Source: Microbispora siamensis
GTDB taxonomy: Bacteria > Actinomycetota > Actinomycetes > Streptosporangiales > Streptosporangiaceae
Length of the DNA stretch: 64,000 bases
Direction of reading: 5' to 3'
NCBI RefSeq assembly: GCF_016863095.1
Contig: NZ_BOOF01000029.1
Coordinates: 122,485-186,484, forward strand
Positions 1 through 8,419 of the stretch are shown piece after piece. Numbering within the stretch: position 1 is the first letter of the stretch; every line of letters begins with the position of its first letter. The notes beneath the pieces are model-generated. The model did no database searches. It was not told the DNA's origin and saw nothing but the letters and a program-made list of their open reading frames with translations. Both the position numbers and the translations under genes were made by a program.

Positions 1-130
1 GTCCGCTTCGGCTCTCGCCGCCGCGCTGGCGGACTATGGTGCGAAGATGCGGCACGCCGCGGTCTCGGCGGGCGAGGTGCCCCGCCGTCCGTCCCAGATG
101 CGCAGGGGCGCGCGACGACGCGTGAAATGA
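1..130 (+). CDS. C-terminal end of probable uroporphyrinogen-III synthase (HemD-like), truncated by window edge
   Basis: An open frame enters from the left edge and stops with TGA at 128-130. The visible tail is alanine-rich (ALAAALADYGAKMR) and ends in a basic segment. Its position directly upstream of hemB, in the same direction, is where actinobacteria usually carry hemD or a hemD/cysG fusion, the enzyme that cyclises hydroxymethylbilane to uroporphyrinogen III. Too little sequence is present to see any domain, so the identification rests mainly on gene context. Confidence 0.45.
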   Translation, partial: SASALAAALADYGAKMRHAAVSAGEVPRRPSQMRRGARRRVK

Positions 131-200
131 ACCGACTCGCGTACGGCCCGCCGGGGACAGCCCCCGGCGGGCCGGCGCGATCCAGAGCGGAGAGACCACT

Positions 201-1187
201 GTGAACGCTCAGTACCCGGTGGCGCGGCCTCGGCGGCTGCGCCGTACCGCCGCGATGCGCCGGATGGTCGCGGGAACGCGGCTGCACCCGGCCGAGCTCA
301 TCCTGCCGATGTTCGTCAAGGAGGGCATCGCCGAGCCGCAGCCGGTGGGCTCCATGCCCGGGGTCGTCCAGCACACCCGCGAGTCGCTGCGCAAGGCGGC
401 CCACGAGGCGGCCGAGGCCGGCGTGGGCGGGATCATCCTGTTCGGGATTCCCGCGCACAAGGACGCACGGGGCTCGGGCGCCGACGACCCGGACGGCATC
501 GTCCAGGTGGCGCTGCGCGACCTCGCCTCCGACCTGGGCGACGCGCTGGTGCTGATGACCGACACCTGCCTGGACGAGTACACCGACCACGGCCACTGCG
601 GCCTGCTGACGGCCGACGGCGAGGTGGACAACGACGCGACGCTGGAGCGGTACGCGTCGGCGGCGGTCGCGCAGGCGGCGGCCGGGTCCAGGATGATCGC
701 GCCGAGCGGCATGATGGACGGCCAGGTGGGCGCCATCCGGGCGGCCCTCGACGCCAACGGCTTCGCCGAGGTCCCGATCCTGGCGTACGCCGCCAAGTAC
801 GCCTCCGGGTTCTACGGGCCGTTCCGCGACGCCGCGGAGTGCGCGCCGCAGTTCGGCGACCGCAGCGCCTACCAGCAGGACCCGGCAGGCCCGGTCGGCG
901 AGGCGCTGCGCGAGGTGCGCCTCGACCTGGCCGAGGGCGCGGACGCCGTCATGGTCAAGCCCGCCCTGGCCTACCTCGACATCCTGCGGCAGGTGCGCGA
1001 CACCGTCGAGGTGCCGGTCGCGGCCTACCAGGTCAGCGGCGAGTACGCGATGGTCGAGGCGGCGGCGGCCAACGGCTGGATCGACCGGGAGCGGGTGATC
1101 ATGGAGTCGCTGATCGCGATCCGCCGCGCCGGTGCCGACATGATCCTCACCTACTGGGCCACCGAGGTCGCCCGCGGACTATCCTGA
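201..1187 (+). CDS. hemB: Delta-aminolevulinic acid dehydratase (porphobilinogen synthase)
   Basis: Condenses two 5-aminolevulinate molecules to porphobilinogen in cytoplasmic tetrapyrrole synthesis. The 328-residue protein is full length. The two Schiff-base lysines are visible at K199 (AAKYASGFYGPFRDA) and K253 (VMVKPALAYLDI). The metal-site segment is DTCLDEYTDHGHCG: cysteines at 123 and 133, but aspartate at 125 where the classical zinc type has its middle cysteine, so the site is a Cys/Asp hybrid. GTG start 201 is preceded by GGAGA at 189-193. The gene follows a probable hemD and precedes hemL, the enzyme supplying its substrate, with one gene between them. Identification is secure; metal preference is not determined. 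Confidence 0.96.
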   Translation: MNAQYPVARPRRLRRTAAMRRMVAGTRLHPAELILPMFVKEGIAEPQPVGSMPGVVQHTRESLRKAAHEAAEAGVGGIILFGIPAHKDARGSGADDPDGIVQVALRDLASDLGDALVLMTDTCLDEYTDHGHCGLLTADGEVDNDATLERYASAAVAQAAAGSRMIAPSGMMDGQVGAIRAALDANGFAEVPILAYAAKYASGFYGPFRDAAECAPQFGDRSAYQQDPAGPVGEALREVRLDLAEGADAVMVKPALAYLDILRQVRDTVEVPVAAYQVSGEYAMVEAAAANGWIDRERVIMESLIAIRRAGADMILTYWATEVARGLS

Positions 1188-1284
1188 CACCTCATCAGGG
1201 GGGTCCTGCCGCGCCGGAATCGGCCAGAAGGCATTATCAGGTACGTACCGCGAGCATCTTGCGTACCGCAGGAGGGCAGCGGGT

Positions 1285-1953
1285 GTGACGCTTGTGGGGA
1301 GGAGCGCCATGGTGGGGGTACCGCTGGCCCGACGTGCGAAACGGCGTGCGCATCACGCGCCGCGCAAGATGACGTCGGTGCTCGAGTACGCGCAGCTGGG
1401 CTGGGCGAGCTGTATGGGCGCCCATCCGCTGAGCGAGGGAGGCAGGGCGTGCTCCTGTGACCGGGTCGGCTGTCCCGACCCCGGCATGCACCCGCTGTCG
1501 CCCGCGTGGCAGATGCAGGCCACGACGGACACCGCGCTGCTCACGCGGTGGTGGAAACAGGACCCGGACGCGAACGTGATCCTGCCCACCGGCAGGGTGT
1601 TCGACGTGTTCGACGTACCGGCCTCGGCGGGCCGTCCCGCCCTGGCCGCCATGGACGCCGCAGGCTTCGACACGGGCCCGGTCGCCGAGAACGGCGACCG
1701 GGTGCTTTTTTTCGTGGCCACGCGTGGGGCGCCCGAGGACGAGGACGAGTGGTGGTCCTGCAGCCTCGACGCGGGACCCGAGACCATCGACAGCACGCCG
1801 GGGCTGCGCTGGCACTGCCGGGACAGCTACGTGCTCGCGCCGCCGTCCACCCTGCCCTCCGGAGCGGCTGTGAGCTGGATCAGGCCTCCCGACGGGCGTC
1901 CGCTGCCCGACCCGCTGCGCGTGCTCGACCTGCTCGCCGACTTCTGCGAGTGA
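1285..1953 (+). CDS. Small bifunctional DNA primase/polymerase (prim-pol)-like protein
   Basis: The 222-residue protein resembles the stand-alone N-terminal prim-pol-like proteins of actinomycetes, normally annotated as bifunctional DNA primase/polymerase. Visible features are a cysteine-rich stretch near residues 56-63 (CSCDRVGC), the segment HPLSPAWQMQATTD, and a pattern consistent with that fold (ANVILPTGRVFDVFDVPA). It is far shorter than plasmid or phage prim-pols and has no helicase domain, so real replication activity is doubtful. GTG start 1285 follows GGAGG at 1271-1275 with a nine-base spacer. A perfect palindrome, GGTACGTACC, lies at 1240-1249 in the upstream gap. Its placement between hemB and hemL has no obvious functional link. 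Confidence 0.7.
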   Translation: MTLVGRSAMVGVPLARRAKRRAHHAPRKMTSVLEYAQLGWASCMGAHPLSEGGRACSCDRVGCPDPGMHPLSPAWQMQATTDTALLTRWWKQDPDANVILPTGRVFDVFDVPASAGRPALAAMDAAGFDTGPVAENGDRVLFFVATRGAPEDEDEWWSCSLDAGPETIDSTPGLRWHCRDSYVLAPPSTLPSGAAVSWIRPPDGRPLPDPLRVLDLLADFCE

Positions 1954-2000
1954 TTCCCGGGCGAGTGATTCCCGGTACGGGACCCGGACGGGCGGGCCCG

Positions 2001-2006
2001 TAATCT
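2001..2006 (+). promoter_or_regulatory. -10 element TAATCT placed for a leaderless hemL transcript
   Basis: TAATCT ends seven bases before the hemL GTG at 2014, so transcription would begin at or next to the start codon. GGAGGG lies between the two but is only one base from the GTG, too close for a normal Shine-Dalgarno interaction. No convincing -35 hexamer is visible. Confidence 0.5.
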
Positions 2007-2013
2007 GGAGGGC

Positions 2014-3309
2014 GTGACTCGCACGCAGACCTCCGAGGACCTGTTCGAACGCGCCCGCCACATCGTTCCCGGCGGCGTCAACTCGCCGGTGCGCGCCTTC
2101 GGCGCCGTGGGCGGCACGCCCCGCTTCATGGCGTCGGGCGAGGGGCCGTACATCACCGACGTGGACGGCAACCGCTACGTCGACCTGGTGTGCTCCTGGG
2201 GCCCGATGATCCTCGGCCACCGCCACCCCGCCGTGGTGGAGGCCCTGGAGGAGGCCGTCGCGCGCGGCTTCTCGTTCGGCACCGCGACCGAGGGCGAGGT
2301 CCTGCTCGCCGAGGAGATCGTCTCCCGGGTGGCCCCCGTCGAGAAGGTCCGCCTGGTCAGCTCGGGCACCGAGGCCACCATGTCCGCCGTACGGCTGGCC
2401 CGCGGCTTCACCGGGCGGGCGAAGATCGTGAAGTTCGCCGGCTGCTACCACGGGCACGTGGACGCGCTGCTGGCCTCGGCCGGGTCCGGGGTCGTCACCT
2501 TCGGCCTGCCCGACACCCCCGGCGTCACCGGCGCGTCCGCCGCCGACACGATCGTGCTGCCGTACAACTCGGTCGAGGCGGTCGAGGAGGCGTTCCGCAC
2601 GTTCGAGATCGCGTGTGTGATCACCGAGGCGTGCCCGGCGAACATGGGCGTCGTGCCGCCCGCCGACGGCTTCAACCGGCGCCTGCGCGAGCTGTGCACC
2701 GAGCACGGCGCGCTGCTGATCCTCGACGAGGTGCTGACCGGGTTCCGCGTGTCCGCCTCCGGCTGGTACGGCCTGGACCCCGTCGAGGCCGACCTCATGA
2801 CGTTCGGCAAGGTCATGGGCGGCGGGCTGCCCGCCGCCGCGTTCGGCGGGCGGGCGGAGGTCATGGCCGCCCTCGCCCCCGAGGGGCCCGTCTACCAGGC
2901 CGGCACGCTGTCGGGCAACCCGCTCGCCTGCGCGGCCGGGCTGGCCACGCTGCGCGCCTGCGACGACGACGTGTACGACAGGATCGACGCGTCCGCGCTG
3001 GTCATCGGCAGGGCCGCCTCCGACGCGCTGGCCGCAGCCGGTGTTCCGCACCGCCTCCAGCGGGCCGGGAACCTGTTCTCGATCTTCTTCACCGACACCC
3101 CGGTCACCGACTTCGACTCGGCTCGGACGCAGAACACCGGCGCCTACCGCGCGTTCTTCCACAGCATGCTCGACCAGGGCGTCTACCTGCCGCCGTCGGC
3201 GTACGAGGCGTGGTTCCTGTCGGCCGCCCACGACGACGAGGCGCTCACCCGGGTGGCCGAGGCCCTGCCCCTGGCCGCCAAGGCCGCCGCCCAGGCCGCG
3301 GGGGCCTGA
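2014..3309 (+). CDS. hemL: Glutamate-1-semialdehyde 2,1-aminomutase
   Basis: PLP enzyme converting glutamate-1-semialdehyde to 5-aminolevulinate, the last step of the C5 route that feeds HemB. The 431-residue length is typical. Diagnostic segments are [12 protein letters not shown] near residue 18, [15 protein letters not shown] (117-130), the PLP-binding aspartate in [11 protein letters not shown] (D239) and the Schiff-base lysine K266 in [20 protein letters not shown] 2014 is chosen because no other start lies upstream in frame and a -10 element at 2001 suggests leaderless expression. A related class III aminotransferase occurs at 54906-56246, but only this copy sits with heme genes and has the full HemL signature. 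Confidence 0.96.
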   Translation: MTRTQTSEDLFERARHIVPGGVNSPVRAFGAVGGTPRFMASGEGPYITDVDGNRYVDLVCSWGPMILGHRHPAVVEALEEAVARGFSFGTATEGEVLLAEEIVSRVAPVEKVRLVSSGTEATMSAVRLARGFTGRAKIVKFAGCYHGHVDALLASAGSGVVTFGLPDTPGVTGASAADTIVLPYNSVEAVEEAFRTFEIACVITEACPANMGVVPPADGFNRRLRELCTEHGALLILDEVLTGFRVSASGWYGLDPVEADLMTFGKVMGGGLPAAAFGGRAEVMAALAPEGPVYQAGTLSGNPLACAAGLATLRACDDDVYDRIDASALVIGRAASDALAAAGVPHRLQRAGNLFSIFFTDTPVTDFDSARTQNTGAYRAFFHSMLDQGVYLPPSAYEAWFLSAAHDDEALTRVAEALPLAAKAAAQAAGA

Positions 3310-3334
3310 GGCGCAGGGCACATCCACTGTGGCC

Positions 3335-3386
3335 AACGGGGAAGTTTTTATGGTTCACTCAACGGACCATTTTGAACTTCCCCGTT
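3335..3386. repeat. Perfect 12-bp inverted repeat with a nested inner repeat between hemL and pepA
   Basis: AACGGGGAAGTT at 3335-3346 is exactly complementary to AACTTCCCCGTT at 3375-3386. Inside the loop, ATGGT at 3350-3354 pairs with ACCAT at 3366-3370, so the transcript could fold as an extended hairpin. The right arm ends directly at the TAGGAG ribosome-binding region of the next gene. It could be a hemL terminator, a translation-control hairpin for the aminopeptidase, or a protein-binding operator; there is no long U tract after it. Confidence 0.75.
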
Positions 3387-3397
3387 AGGAGTGCCTC

Positions 3398-4780
3398 GTG
3401 GAGGTGTCCTTCGGCCCGCACGCGCCCGCAGAGGTTCGTGCCGACCTCCTCGTCCTGCCCGCGTCCGCCGCCCCCGCCCTCGGCATCGAGATCCGGCTCG
3501 CCGGGTTCGCGGGCCGGCCGGGTGAAGAGCTCCTGCTGCCGCGGCGTGCCGGAGACCCGTTCCAGGCGGGCGCCGTGCTGCTCGTCGGCCTCGAACCTGA
3601 CGCCGACGAGCGGGCCGTACGGCGGGCGGTGGGACACGCGGCGCCCAGGATGGCGGACTTCGCCACCGTCGCGGTCGCCCTGCCGCACCCGGGGGCGGTG
3701 GTCGAAGGTGTACGCCTGGGCGGCTACCGCTTCGACCGCTACAAGAGCGCCCCGGAGAGCCGGGCCGTCGAGCGGCTGCTCCTGCTGGGTCCCGAGGACG
3801 CCGAGGCGGTCGCGCGGGCCGAAGTGGTGGCCGAGGCGGTGACGTTCACCCGCGACCTGGTCAACACCCCGGCCGCCGACCTGGTCCCGATGACCCTGGC
3901 CCGCCGGGCGGTGGAGATGGCCGAGGAGGCGGGGCTGGACGCCCGCGTCCTCGCGGCCGGCGACCTGCGCGAGGGCGGCTTCGGCGGCATCCTCGGCGTC
4001 GGCGCGGCCAGTGCCAACCCGCCGTGCCTGATCGAGGTGAGCTACCCCGGCGACGGGAAGAGCGGCGTCGTCGGCCTGGCGGGCAAGGGCATCACCTTCG
4101 ACGCGGGCGGCCTCGGGATCAAGAACCTGAAGGCCATGTCGACGATGAAGAGCGACATGGCGGGCGGCGCCACGATGCTCGCGGTGGTCCGGGCGGCGGC
4201 CCGGCTCGGCCTGCCGACCGGTGTGGTCGCGGTGGTCCCGGCGGCGGAGAACATGGTCAGCGGGTCGGCGACGCGCCCCGGCGACGTCCTGCGGCACCGC
4301 AACGGCATCACCACCGAGGTCGCCGACACCGACGCCGAGGGGCGGCTGGTGCTGGCCGACGCCCTGGCCTACCTCGCCGAGCGGCGGCCGGACGCGATCA
4401 TCGACGCGGCCACCCTCACCTACTCGGTCATGCACGCGCTCGGCGAGGACATCACCGGCGTGCTCGGCAACGACCGCGCGCTGCTCGGCGCTCTCACGGC
4501 GGCGGGCGAGGCGCAGGGCGAGCCGATGTGGGAGATGCCGATGTGGCGGCCGTACCTGGAGCGGATCAGGTCCGACGTGGCCGACTTCAAGAACGACGGC
4601 GGCGAGCACGCCGACGTGATCCTGGCCGCGCTGTTCCTGGAGAACTTCGCCGGCGACGTCCCGTGGGCGCACCTGGACTTCGCGGCCACGGCCTACCTGG
4701 ACAGGGCCACCGACCTGGGCCCCGCGGGGGCCACCGGCGCGATGGTCAGGACCCTGATCAGCTATCTCGAGAGTCGTTGA
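3398..4780 (+). CDS. pepA: Leucyl aminopeptidase (M17 family)
   Basis: Cytosolic two-metal exopeptidase releasing N-terminal residues from peptides. The 460-residue protein has the variable N-terminal domain followed by the M17 catalytic domain. KGITFDAGGLGIKN contains metal-binding lysine and aspartate residues, MKSDMAGGA supplies a further ligand region, and DTDAEGRLVLADAL matches the family signature NTDAEGRL with D replacing N. GTG 3398 follows TAGGAG at 3386-3391. The 3' end overlaps the convergent GntR gene by 23 bases. Its neighbours (proline iminopeptidase and peptide importer) suggest a shared role in peptide utilisation, although such aminopeptidases are also general housekeeping enzymes. 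Confidence 0.93.
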   Translation: MEVSFGPHAPAEVRADLLVLPASAAPALGIEIRLAGFAGRPGEELLLPRRAGDPFQAGAVLLVGLEPDADERAVRRAVGHAAPRMADFATVAVALPHPGAVVEGVRLGGYRFDRYKSAPESRAVERLLLLGPEDAEAVARAEVVAEAVTFTRDLVNTPAADLVPMTLARRAVEMAEEAGLDARVLAAGDLREGGFGGILGVGAASANPPCLIEVSYPGDGKSGVVGLAGKGITFDAGGLGIKNLKAMSTMKSDMAGGATMLAVVRAAARLGLPTGVVAVVPAAENMVSGSATRPGDVLRHRNGITTEVADTDAEGRLVLADALAYLAERRPDAIIDAATLTYSVMHALGEDITGVLGNDRALLGALTAAGEAQGEPMWEMPMWRPYLERIRSDVADFKNDGGEHADVILAALFLENFAGDVPWAHLDFAATAYLDRATDLGPAGATGAMVRTLISYLESR

Positions 4781-5663
4781 GGCCGCGTTCGAACATCGTC
4801 CGGATCACGTCCGCGGTCATGGTGAAGTGGCGCTCCGCGATGGACCCCGCGCCTTCGGCGTCCCTCGCGGAGATCGCCTCGTACAGCGCGCGGTGCTCGC
4901 TCAGGGCCTGCTGGTAGGCCTCCGGGTCGTCGTCGCCGTACGGTTCCGTGGGGAAGCCGAGGCTGACCCGCATGAGCAGGTCACGGCTGAGCGCGTTGAT
5001 CTGAGGGTTGCCCGCGGCCGTCACCACGGCCGAGTGGAACGCCGCGTCGGCCTCCTGCTCCTCGCGCAGGGTGGCCGCCCCGGCGTACGCGTCGAGCGCG
5101 GCCCGCATCGCCGCCAGGTCCTCGTCCGTACGGCGCCGGGCGGCGGTCCTGGCCGCCATGCCCTCGACCAGGCCCCGGAGGTCGAAGAGCTGCTCGAGCT
5201 CGGGCCAGCGCGGCACGAGCGTACGCCTGACGGCCGCGGCGGTCGCCTCGGTCCAGCCGGTGCGGACGTAGGCCCCGCCGGTGCGGCCGCGCCTGATCTC
5301 GATCAGGCCGACGGCCTGCAGGCGTCCGATGGCCTCGCGGATCGTGGCCCGGCTGACGTCGAGCAGGGCCGCGAGTTCGCGCTCGCCGGGCAGACGCTGG
5401 CCGGGCAGGTAGTCGCCGATCGCGACGGCGGTCATGAGACGGTCGGCCACCTCGGTCGCCACCGAGGGCACGCGGACAGGGCCGAGCACGTCGGACGGCC
5501 GGCCGCCGTCGAGCACCTGGCCGAGTACGCGGGACAGGTCGTCGGCGGGGGAGTCGTCGCCGGGCTCCTGCGGGGGGATGCGCCGTGGGGGCTCGCGATG
5601 CGCGGGCGACGGGTCCTCGGCGGGGGTCCGGGAAGTCAGGGAAAAGTCCTTTCTTGCGGGCAC
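4758..5663 (-). CDS. GntR-family (FadR-type, FCD domain) transcriptional regulator
   Basis: An N-terminal winged helix reads PSVATEVADRLMTAVAIGDY, PGQRLPGERELAALLDVSRATIREAIGRLQAVGLIEIRRGR, followed by an all-helical FCD ligand domain (EADAAFHSAVVTAAGN; SEHRALYEAISARDAEGA). FCD regulators bind small organic acids or related metabolites. It is divergent from the proline iminopeptidase-dpp operon and probably controls it. The start is uncertain. GTG 5663 gives 301 residues with a roughly 80-residue disordered Pro/Asp-rich leader; the best ribosome-binding sequence (AAAGGA) lies before a CTG at 5639, and shorter GTG starts are possible. The last 23 bases overlap the end of pepA on the opposite strand. 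Confidence 0.85.
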   Translation of the reverse strand: MPARKDFSLTSRTPAEDPSPAHREPPRRIPPQEPGDDSPADDLSRVLGQVLDGGRPSDVLGPVRVPSVATEVADRLMTAVAIGDYLPGQRLPGERELAALLDVSRATIREAIGRLQAVGLIEIRRGRTGGAYVRTGWTEATAAAVRRTLVPRWPELEQLFDLRGLVEGMAARTAARRRTDEDLAAMRAALDAYAGAATLREEQEADAAFHSAVVTAAGNPQINALSRDLLMRVSLGFPTEPYGDDDPEAYQQALSEHRALYEAISARDAEGAGSIAERHFTMTADVIRTMFERGLNDSRDS

Positions 5664-5709
5664 AGCGGTGATCCGCACCTTACCCAACCAGCGGATTCCA
5701 AAAAAGGTC

Positions 5710-5760
5710 TTGTGTCCAGGCCATTTATCCATATGCTGTCCACACAACGGACATCTGTCC
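5710..5760. promoter_or_regulatory. Divergent control region with TGTCC/GGACA inverted repeats
   Basis: Between the GntR gene and the iminopeptidase lie TGTCC at 5713-5717, 5737-5741 and 5756-5760 and GGACA at 5749-5753. The last two form a perfect 5-2-5 palindrome (GGACATCTGTCC, 5749-5760), and TGTCC 5737 pairs with GGACA 5749 across seven bases. The cluster is in an unusually AT-rich patch and is the natural candidate operator for the adjacent GntR regulator. Confidence 0.5.
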
Positions 5761-5805
5761 CATCTGGCGACATCTCTTCCACCCCGTCTCCCCCGGAGCT
5801 GTGCG

Positions 5806-6708
5806 TTGGCCATCCCCGAACCGACCGCGCAGGGCCTCGCGCCCTTCGGTGAGTGGCATACCTGGTATCGCGTGACCGGCGACCTGGCGGCGCCCAAGGC
5901 CCCCCTCGTCGTGCTGCACGGAGGGCCGGGAGCGGCCCACGACTACACCCTGCGGATCGCCCGTCTCGCCGAGCGCGGACGGGCCGTCGTCCACTACGAC
6001 CAGATCGGCGTCGGGCTCTCCACCCACCTGCCCGAGAAGGGCGCCGATTTCTGGACCGTCGGGCTCTTCCTCGACGAGCTGGACAACCTGCTCGCCCACC
6101 TGGGCATCACCGGCCGCCACCACGTGCTCGGGCAGTCCTGGGGCGGGATGCTCGCCGCCGAGCACGCCGTACGCGCGCCGTCCGGGCTGCGCGGCCTGGT
6201 CATCGCCAACTCGCCCGCCTCGATGCGGCTGTGGCGCGAGGAGTGCGACCGGCTGCGGTCGGAGCTGCCGCCGGACGTGGAGCGCACCCTCCGCGAGCAC
6301 GAGGCCGCGGGCACCACGGACAGCGACGAGTACCGGGCGGCGGAGAAGGTGTTCAACGCGCGGCACGTCTGCACGATCGTGCCCAACCCGCCGGAGGTGC
6401 TCGCCAGCGACGCCAAGACCGCCGCGGACCCGACCGTGTACCACACCATGAACGGGCCGAGCGAGTTCCACGTCGTCGGCACGCTGAAGGACTGGTCCGT
6501 CGTCGACAGGCTCGACCGGATCGCCGCACCCACCCTGCTCGTCTCCGGCCGGCACGACGAGGCGACCCCTCGCACCGTCCAGCCCTTCGCGGACCGGATC
6601 CCCGACGTCCGCTGGGAGCTGTTCGAGCACTCCAGTCACATGCCGCACATCGAGGAGGAAGAACGCTACCTCCAGATCGTCGGCGACTTCCTCGACTTCA
6701 CCGACTGA
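5806..6708 (+). CDS. pip: Proline iminopeptidase-family alpha/beta hydrolase
   Basis: Releases N-terminal proline (or similar residues) from peptides. This 300-residue alpha/beta hydrolase carries the oxyanion-hole motif HGGPGAAHDY, the PIP-type segment VVHYDQIGVGLS, a nucleophile elbow GQSWGGML with the catalytic serine, an acid in VSGRHDEATP and a late histidine in EHSSHMPHIEEEE. TTG 5806 is preferred because GGAG lies seven bases upstream (5795-5798); the frame stays open upstream but has no ribosome-binding site there. It leads directly into the peptide-importer operon, 16 bases from the binding-protein gene, so it probably processes imported proline-containing peptides. Confidence 0.85.
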   Translation: MAIPEPTAQGLAPFGEWHTWYRVTGDLAAPKAPLVVLHGGPGAAHDYTLRIARLAERGRAVVHYDQIGVGLSTHLPEKGADFWTVGLFLDELDNLLAHLGITGRHHVLGQSWGGMLAAEHAVRAPSGLRGLVIANSPASMRLWREECDRLRSELPPDVERTLREHEAAGTTDSDEYRAAEKVFNARHVCTIVPNPPEVLASDAKTAADPTVYHTMNGPSEFHVVGTLKDWSVVDRLDRIAAPTLLVSGRHDEATPRTVQPFADRIPDVRWELFEHSSHMPHIEEEERYLQIVGDFLDFTD

Positions 6709-6724
6709 TCGTGAGGGACTCCAG

Positions 6725-8419
6725 ATGAAGCGCATCACCGCCATCGCCGGCGCCGCACTGCTGGCCGCGGGCGTCGCCGCCTGCTCGGGAGGCGGCGACG
6801 GCGCCGCCACCTCGGGGGCCGGCACGACCGGGCAGACCACCCAGGCCGCGGCCGGGTTCCAGGAGCAGCACAAGGGAGGCACGCTCCGCCTGCTGGCCAA
6901 GGCGGGCGACGGCACCCTCGACCCGCACATCAACTACAGCAACGGCCAGTGGCAGATCTTCCAGGCCCTCTACGACGGCCTGGTGTCCTTCCGGAAGGTC
7001 GGCGGCAAGGCGGCGTACGACATCGTCCCCGACCTCGCCAAGGAGCTGCCGCAGGTCGGCGCGGACGGCAAGACCTACACCTTCACGCTGCGCACGGGCG
7101 TCAAGTTCAGCAACGGCGACCCGGTCACGGTCGACGACGTCGTGGCGTCGTTCCGGCGGATCTTCCGGATCTCCGGGCCCACGTCCGGCACGTTCTACTC
7201 CGGCATCGTCGGCGCCGCCGAATGCGTGAAGAAGCCCGCGGGCTGCACCCTCGACAAGGGCGTGGTCGCCGACGCGGCGGCGAACACCGTCACGATCAAC
7301 CTGGTCGCGCCCGACTCGGAGTTCCTGCAGAAGCTCGCCCTCCCGCACGCCGTCGTGCTGCCCAAGGGCACCCCGGCCAAGGACCAGGGCACCACCCCGA
7401 TCCCCGGCACCGGGCCCTACAAGGTGGAGTCGTACAACCCGAACCAGCTGATGAAGCTGGTGCGCAACCCGAACTTCACCGAGTGGTCGCGGGACGCGCA
7501 GCCGCAGGGATATCCCGACGAGATCGACTACAACTACGGCCTCACCTCCGAGGCGGCCGTCACCGCGGTCGAGAACGGGCAGGCCGACTGGATCTTCGAC
7601 CCGCTGCCCGCCGACCGGCTCACCGAGATCGGCACGTCGTACGAGCAGCAGGCGCACGTCAACCCGCTCGCCGCCTTCTGGTACATCCCGGTCAACGTCA
7701 ACCTGGCGCCGTTCGACAAGCCGGAGGCCAGGCAGGCGCTCCAGTGGGCGTTCGACAAGAACGCGCTGGTCAAGATGTTCGGCGGGGCGAACCTGGCGCA
7801 GCCGGCCTGCACCATCCTGCCGCCGTCCTTCCCCGGCCACGCCGACTTCTGCGACTTCTCGCAGCAGGACCTGGCCAAGGCCAAGCAGCTCGTGCAGCAG
7901 TCGGGCACGGCCGGCCAGGAGGTGTCCATCGTGGTCGCCGACGACGACGTGAGCAAGCAGATCGGCGAGTACGCCAGGAGCGTCCTGGAGCAGATCGGCT
8001 ACCAGGCCAAGGTGAAGGTGATCTCGACCAACATCCAGTTCACCTACATCCAGAACAGCAAGAACAAGGTGCAGCTCAGCGTCTCGCAGTGGTACGCGGA
8101 CTACCCGGCGGCCTCCAACTTCCTGAACGTCCTGCTCTCCTGCGCGTCGTACCACCCGGGCAGCGACTCCAGCATCAACATCTCCGGCTTCTGCGACAAG
8201 GACGCCGACGCCAAGATCGCCCAGGCCATGAAGCTGGACCAGACCGACCCCGCGGCGTCGGGCAAGCTCTGGGGCGAGATCGACAGGGAGCTCATGCAGA
8301 AGGGCCCGATCATCCCGCTGTTCAACCCCAAGCAGATCGACTTCGTGTCCAAGAACGTCGGCAACTACCAGTTCCACGCGCAGTTCCACGCGCTGCTCGA
8401 CCAGATGTGGGTCAAGTGA
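6725..8419 (+). CDS. Peptide ABC transporter substrate-binding lipoprotein (DppA/OppA-like)
   Basis: Extracellular solute-binding protein family 5, 564 residues. A lipoprotein signal is clear: MKRITAIAGAALLAAGVAAC, with the lipidated cysteine at residue 20, followed by a Gly/Ser/Thr-rich linker. The mature part has family 5 features such as GGTLRLLAKAGDGTLDPH, FTLRTGVKFSNGDPVTVDDVVASFRR and IPGTGPYKVESYNPNQLMKLVRNPNF. It is the first transporter gene of the operon and captures oligopeptides for the two permeases downstream. The stop overlaps the next gene's GTG. Peptide specificity is inferred from the coupled peptidase gene and cannot be read from the sequence alone. Confidence 0.92.
   Translation: MKRITAIAGAALLAAGVAACSGGGDGAATSGAGTTGQTTQAAAGFQEQHKGGTLRLLAKAGDGTLDPHINYSNGQWQIFQALYDGLVSFRKVGGKAAYDIVPDLAKELPQVGADGKTYTFTLRTGVKFSNGDPVTVDDVVASFRRIFRISGPTSGTFYSGIVGAAECVKKPAGCTLDKGVVADAAANTVTINLVAPDSEFLQKLALPHAVVLPKGTPAKDQGTTPIPGTGPYKVESYNPNQLMKLVRNPNFTEWSRDAQPQGYPDEIDYNYGLTSEAAVTAVENGQADWIFDPLPADRLTEIGTSYEQQAHVNPLAAFWYIPVNVNLAPFDKPEARQALQWAFDKNALVKMFGGANLAQPACTILPPSFPGHADFCDFSQQDLAKAKQLVQQSGTAGQEVSIVVADDDVSKQIGEYARSVLEQIGYQAKVKVISTNIQFTYIQNSKNKVQLSVSQWYADYPAASNFLNVLLSCASYHPGSDSSINISGFCDKDADAKIAQAMKLDQTDPAASGKLWGEIDRELMQKGPIIPLFNPKQIDFVSKNVGNYQFHAQFHALLDQMWVK

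Noticed and set aside
2007..2012. GGAGGG as Shine-Dalgarno of hemL
   Set aside because: It is one base from the GTG, too close to function normally; the -10 element at 2001 explains the start better.
1237..3336. A 699-codon minus-strand frame opposite the prim-pol-like gene and hemL
   Set aside because: It is a GC-rich antisense shadow with His/Arg/Gly-rich composition and no domain; the plus strand encodes well-defined proteins.
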